This document shows positions 61,447 through 64,000 of a stretch of DNA of 64,000 nt, in pieces. Position 1 is the first letter of the stretch; every line of letters starts with the position of its first letter. The DNA is from Lysinibacillus fusiformis (GTDB lineage: Bacteria > Bacillota > Bacilli > Bacillales_A > Planococcaceae): contig NZ_PDFK01000009.1 in the NCBI RefSeq assembly GCF_002845985.1, forward strand, positions 62,001 through 126,000. Direction: 5' to 3'. The notes beneath the pieces were generated by a model that was not told the origin of the DNA, made no database searches, and saw only the letters and a list, made by a program, of their open reading frames with translations. The position numbers were made by a program, and so were the translations under genes.

Positions 61447-61465
61447 GTTTATATTTTTTATAAAC
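61447..61465. promoter_or_regulatory. Candidate TetR operator
   Basis: GTTTATA and TATAAAC form a perfect inverted repeat with a T5 spacer, within the 157-nt gap between the exporter and TetR genes. Confidence 0.55.
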
Positions 61466-61526
61466 GTTGATATGCAAGGGTTTTAAGTGTAGAATAAGAG
61501 TATAATAATATAAAAAAGGTGAGGTT

Positions 61527-62438
61527 ATGAACAAAAGAAAAAGACAGATTATTACAGCAGCACGTGAACTTTTTATTGAAAAGGGTTTTCTAGATACATC
61601 GATTAATGACATCATCAATGCAGCTAAAATCTCAAAAGGTACATTTTATAATCACTTTACTTCGAAAAACGAATGCTTAATCGCCATTTTGGATGAAGGG
61701 CGTGAAGAAGCTAGTAATCGTCGTCATGAGCTTATCTATGGTAAAGACCCTACAGATTTAGAAGTATTGACACAGCAAGTCGCTGTTCTCATGTATGTCA
61801 ATCGTGAACATAATTTAATACAGATTTTCGAATCCGTCTTCCAATCAAGAGATAAAGAACTAAAGAAAATCATTATTAACTACCATTTACAAGAATTAGA
61901 ATGGCTAGCCAGCCGACTAGTACAAGTTTTTGGCGAAGAGATTAGCCCAATTAGCTATGAATGTGCTGTCCAAACACTTGGGATGATTAACCTCACTCTA
62001 CGTGCTGTCTTTATTGCCGATTATAAATATATCAATCGAGAAGCTATTGTACGTGTAGCATTGCGTAATATTAGCGTAATTATACCCACGATGCTTGAGT
62101 CGAAAGAAATCATCGTGAGTGTTGAAATGATCAATACCATTCAAAATGTGGTGAACTATAAAACCGTTACAAAAGAAATGGTTATCGAACAATTACAAGG
62201 CTTTACAAAGGGTTTGTCGAACAACGAAACAATGGAAGGTTTGGAATATGCTCAATTCTTATTAGAAGAGCTACAGCGCGAAAAACCAAAGCTTTTTATC
62301 ATCGAATCACTTCTTACTCCTTTCCGTAAGGCATTCGTTGGCACAGAACATATCGCAGAAGCGCGCGATATCGCTAATAACTTATGGCGCTATGTTAAAA
62401 TTGAACAGCCAGCCGAGCGTTGTACGAAAAATAAATAA
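61527..62438 (+). CDS. TetR-family regulator (long form)
   Basis: 303 residues, about 100 longer than usual TetR proteins. HTH at the N-terminus: KRQIITAARELFIEKGFLDT, NDIINAAKISKGTFYNHFTS. The extra C-terminal part (TIQNVVNYKTVTKEMVIEQL to the end) is helical and of unknown role. It resembles the LmrA/YxaF-like regulators beside DHA2 exporters in Bacillus. Confidence 0.88.
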   Translation: MNKRKRQIITAARELFIEKGFLDTSINDIINAAKISKGTFYNHFTSKNECLIAILDEGREEASNRRHELIYGKDPTDLEVLTQQVAVLMYVNREHNLIQIFESVFQSRDKELKKIIINYHLQELEWLASRLVQVFGEEISPISYECAVQTLGMINLTLRAVFIADYKYINREAIVRVALRNISVIIPTMLESKEIIVSVEMINTIQNVVNYKTVTKEMVIEQLQGFTKGLSNNETMEGLEYAQFLLEELQREKPKLFIIESLLTPFRKAFVGTEHIAEARDIANNLWRYVKIEQPAERCTKNK

Positions 62439-62443
62439 AACAA

Positions 62444-62479
62444 AAAGAGGTATCAAATAAAACACTTTGATACCTCTTT
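62444..62479. terminator. Bidirectional terminator
   Basis: AAAGAGGTATCAAA pairs perfectly with TTTGATACCTCTTT around TAAAACAC. Confidence 0.88.
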
Positions 62480-62538
62480 ACTCTGTTTAATAAGCCTCGT
62501 CCTTCAAGAGCATTCCTCTCTAGAAATCGAATCTAACA

Positions 62539-64000
62539 CTAGTGACATTGGAATTTTAGAACGAAGATGGTTCCATCTTGGCCTGAACGAACACTAATTG
62601 TGCCATTGTGTAAATCAATGAGCTGTTTCGTAATGGCTAGTCCTAGCCCTGTTCCTGTTGTATCATCTGTCGTATTCGTTCCTCGATAATAGCGTTCGAA
62701 TAGATTATCGAGCTCCTCCTGCGGAATACCAGGGCCTTGGTCAGCAATGGTTAGCATTACTTCTTTACCAGTATGTTGTGCCTCCACAACGACCTTCGTG
62801 CCTTCAGGCGTATACTTTTTCGCATTAGTTATTAAATTATCCATAATCCGCTTAAGTAAAAGCTCATCTGCTTGCAGCAACACATCACCATATACCTTTA
62901 CACATACCTGTTCATCTGCAAATTGTGGTAACCATATGGCTAGCGGTAATAACACTTTATCCAGCTGTATCGCTTTATTTTTTAATTGGTACGTATAGGT
63001 TAAATCCTGAATGAGTGCATCCATGTATGTCGCCTTTTCTTGCATGGTTTGTGCAAAAATACGCATCTCATCCTTTGTCCACTCATATTCCTCAGATGCA
63101 AGCATAGTGGAATAGCCATAAATGGAGCTTAACGGGGTCTTTAGATCGTGCGATAAGCCTGTTATCCACTCCTCACGTAAATGCTCTGCATGCTTGATTT
63201 GCCTTTCATTTGAATCAAGTCGTTCAGATAGATGATTGAGTGACTCCTCTACAGGTTGAAACAGTTTAAATTTCCGTTTTAACTTCCCTGTTTTTTGATG
63301 ATGGATTTTTTTATCACTAATTTCACTGTAATCAAATTGAGTTAGTCGTTCAATGCGTGATATAACATAGACTAATGGTCGTACAAATTGTCGTGAAATA
63401 CTGATGGATAAAAAGATAACGCCCAACAGCAATATAATATGCCCTCCAAAGAAGATAGAAACGAACAATACCATCGCCTTATTAAAAGGCTCTTCAAAAG
63501 GCTTATAAGATGGGTTAGGCATTCGCACAACAAATGTCATATCGTTGGCTAAGGCTGTGCTTTGCTTCAGCTCCGCATGCTCGAAAATATCGTATTTTTC
63601 CTCTAGTAATTGTGGCTTATTTAGCTTCTCATAGCGTTCGCCAATGACTTCAATCCGATTCCATTGCTCGTCATAGATTTCAACACTGGCTTTATTTTCT
63701 TTTAGACGTTGCCGTGTTACAGCAGAAATATTCCCTGTTGCTGTCCAGTTTTCAAGTGCCTCCTCAAAAAGTGGTTGGACAGGAGTAGTCGGAAGAAATA
63801 ATAAATAGTAATTTGGCAGTTCCCACGTATGCATACCCGGTTGTTTCAATGCCAATAGTTCATTATCTGACTTGCCACATAATCCACATGTATCTCCCGT
63901 ATAATCAACAATTGTCATGGATGAATCAAATAAATAGAGCTGTCCTACATTTTCCTCAGCTCTCTTCACTAAATAATCAGCAATTTTAACCGTCTTCCCT
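62539..64000 (-). CDS. Membrane sensor histidine kinase (5' end outside the window)
   Basis: At least 487 residues are visible. The frame is open through the right edge (KTVKIADYLVKRAEENVG), so the apparent GTG start at 63969 is internal. An extracellular sensor region contains a CGLCGKSD Cys pair; one helix near 170-195 leads to a HAMP-like linker, the phospho-acceptor LSHDLKTPLSSIYGY, the N box DNLITNAKKYT, and the ATP lid DQGPGIP and GTGLGLAITKQL. A cognate response regulator probably lies just beyond the window. Confidence 0.9.
   Translation of the reverse strand, partial: GKTVKIADYLVKRAEENVGQLYLFDSSMTIVDYTGDTCGLCGKSDNELLALKQPGMHTWELPNYYLLFLPTTPVQPLFEEALENWTATGNISAVTRQRLKENKASVEIYDEQWNRIEVIGERYEKLNKPQLLEEKYDIFEHAELKQSTALANDMTFVVRMPNPSYKPFEEPFNKAMVLFVSIFFGGHIILLLGVIFLSISISRQFVRPLVYVISRIERLTQFDYSEISDKKIHHQKTGKLKRKFKLFQPVEESLNHLSERLDSNERQIKHAEHLREEWITGLSHDLKTPLSSIYGYSTMLASEEYEWTKDEMRIFAQTMQEKATYMDALIQDLTYTYQLKNKAIQLDKVLLPLAIWLPQFADEQVCVKVYGDVLLQADELLLKRIMDNLITNAKKYTPEGTKVVVEAQHTGKEVMLTIADQGPGIPQEELDNLFERYYRGTNTTDDTTGTGLGLAITKQLIDLHNGTISVRSGQDGTIFVLKFQCH

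Overview
The window looks like a chromosomal segment of a low-GC, aerobic, Bacillaceae/Planococcaceae-type Firmicute, most probably Lysinibacillus or a close relative (inference from gene content and order; no rRNA gene is present). Support comes from strong AAAGGAGG-type ribosome sites, frequent GTG/TTG starts, and Bacillus families such as a BceAB transporter, BrxC (YtxJ), YycE, YqhG-YqhH, YjlC-Ndh, a T-box leader and a RocB-like peptidase.

Layout. 1-4.4 kb: end of a Bce-type antibiotic ABC transporter, a DUF2269-like membrane protein, a YfbR-type HD nucleotidase, a zinc-finger membrane protein and PhnA. 4.4-4.9 kb: a free-standing, promoter- and terminator-flanked candidate structured RNA. 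4.9-13.4 kb: a decayed genomic/defence island holding an IetAS-like AAA-ATPase/subtilase pair, a DUF4062 (TIR-like) protein with a coupled 52-aa gene, three tandem copies of a tiny gene family (one frameshifted), a frameshifted hypothetical gene, a small membrane peptide behind a 70-nt nested palindrome, and a tyrosine integrase cut off by a degenerate IS1182-type element. 13.7-22.7 kb: lipoprotein, BrxC, YycE, succinyl-CoA:3-oxoacid CoA-transferase with a LysR regulator, an IS3-type relic, LysE exporter, SRPBCC+ArsR pair under a long palindromic operator, YqhG-YqhH, AraC regulator. 22.8-25.2 kb: ferredoxin-NADP reductase and an orphan siderophore-binding lipoprotein, each preceded by a Fur box. 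25.3-28.6 kb: hydrolase, LytTR regulator fused to a degenerate ABC domain, and an ABC exporter. 28.6-39.4 kb: ATP-grasp, GNAT, MocR, EcsC, quinone oxidoreductase, T-box-controlled MFS transporter, IclR/RocB-like pair, soluble chemotaxis transducer.

39.5-46.8 kb is the most coherent regulatory neighbourhood: a Crp/Fnr regulator encoded between yjlC-ndh and two operons that each begin with a paralogous SAM methyltransferase. One of these operons continues with a TauA/SsuA-like ABC importer and a cupin. Three promoters carry a TGTGA-N6-TCACA-like box about 30 nt upstream of the -10, the spacing of class II activation, and the two methyltransferase promoters also carry Fur boxes. 46.8-47.4 kb holds two copies of a GC-rich repeat between two homologous hairpins; a third copy lies at 13.3 kb. 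47.4-50.4 kb: TetR and an MMPL exporter. 50.5-59.7 kb: a PucR-like regulator, an MsmX-type ATPase, and a seven-gene muropeptide-sugar operon (AmiE-like hydrolase, sugar ABC importer, MurK-like kinase, MurQ, MurR). 59.8-64 kb: DHA2 drug exporter with divergent TetR regulator, and a sensor kinase running off the right edge.
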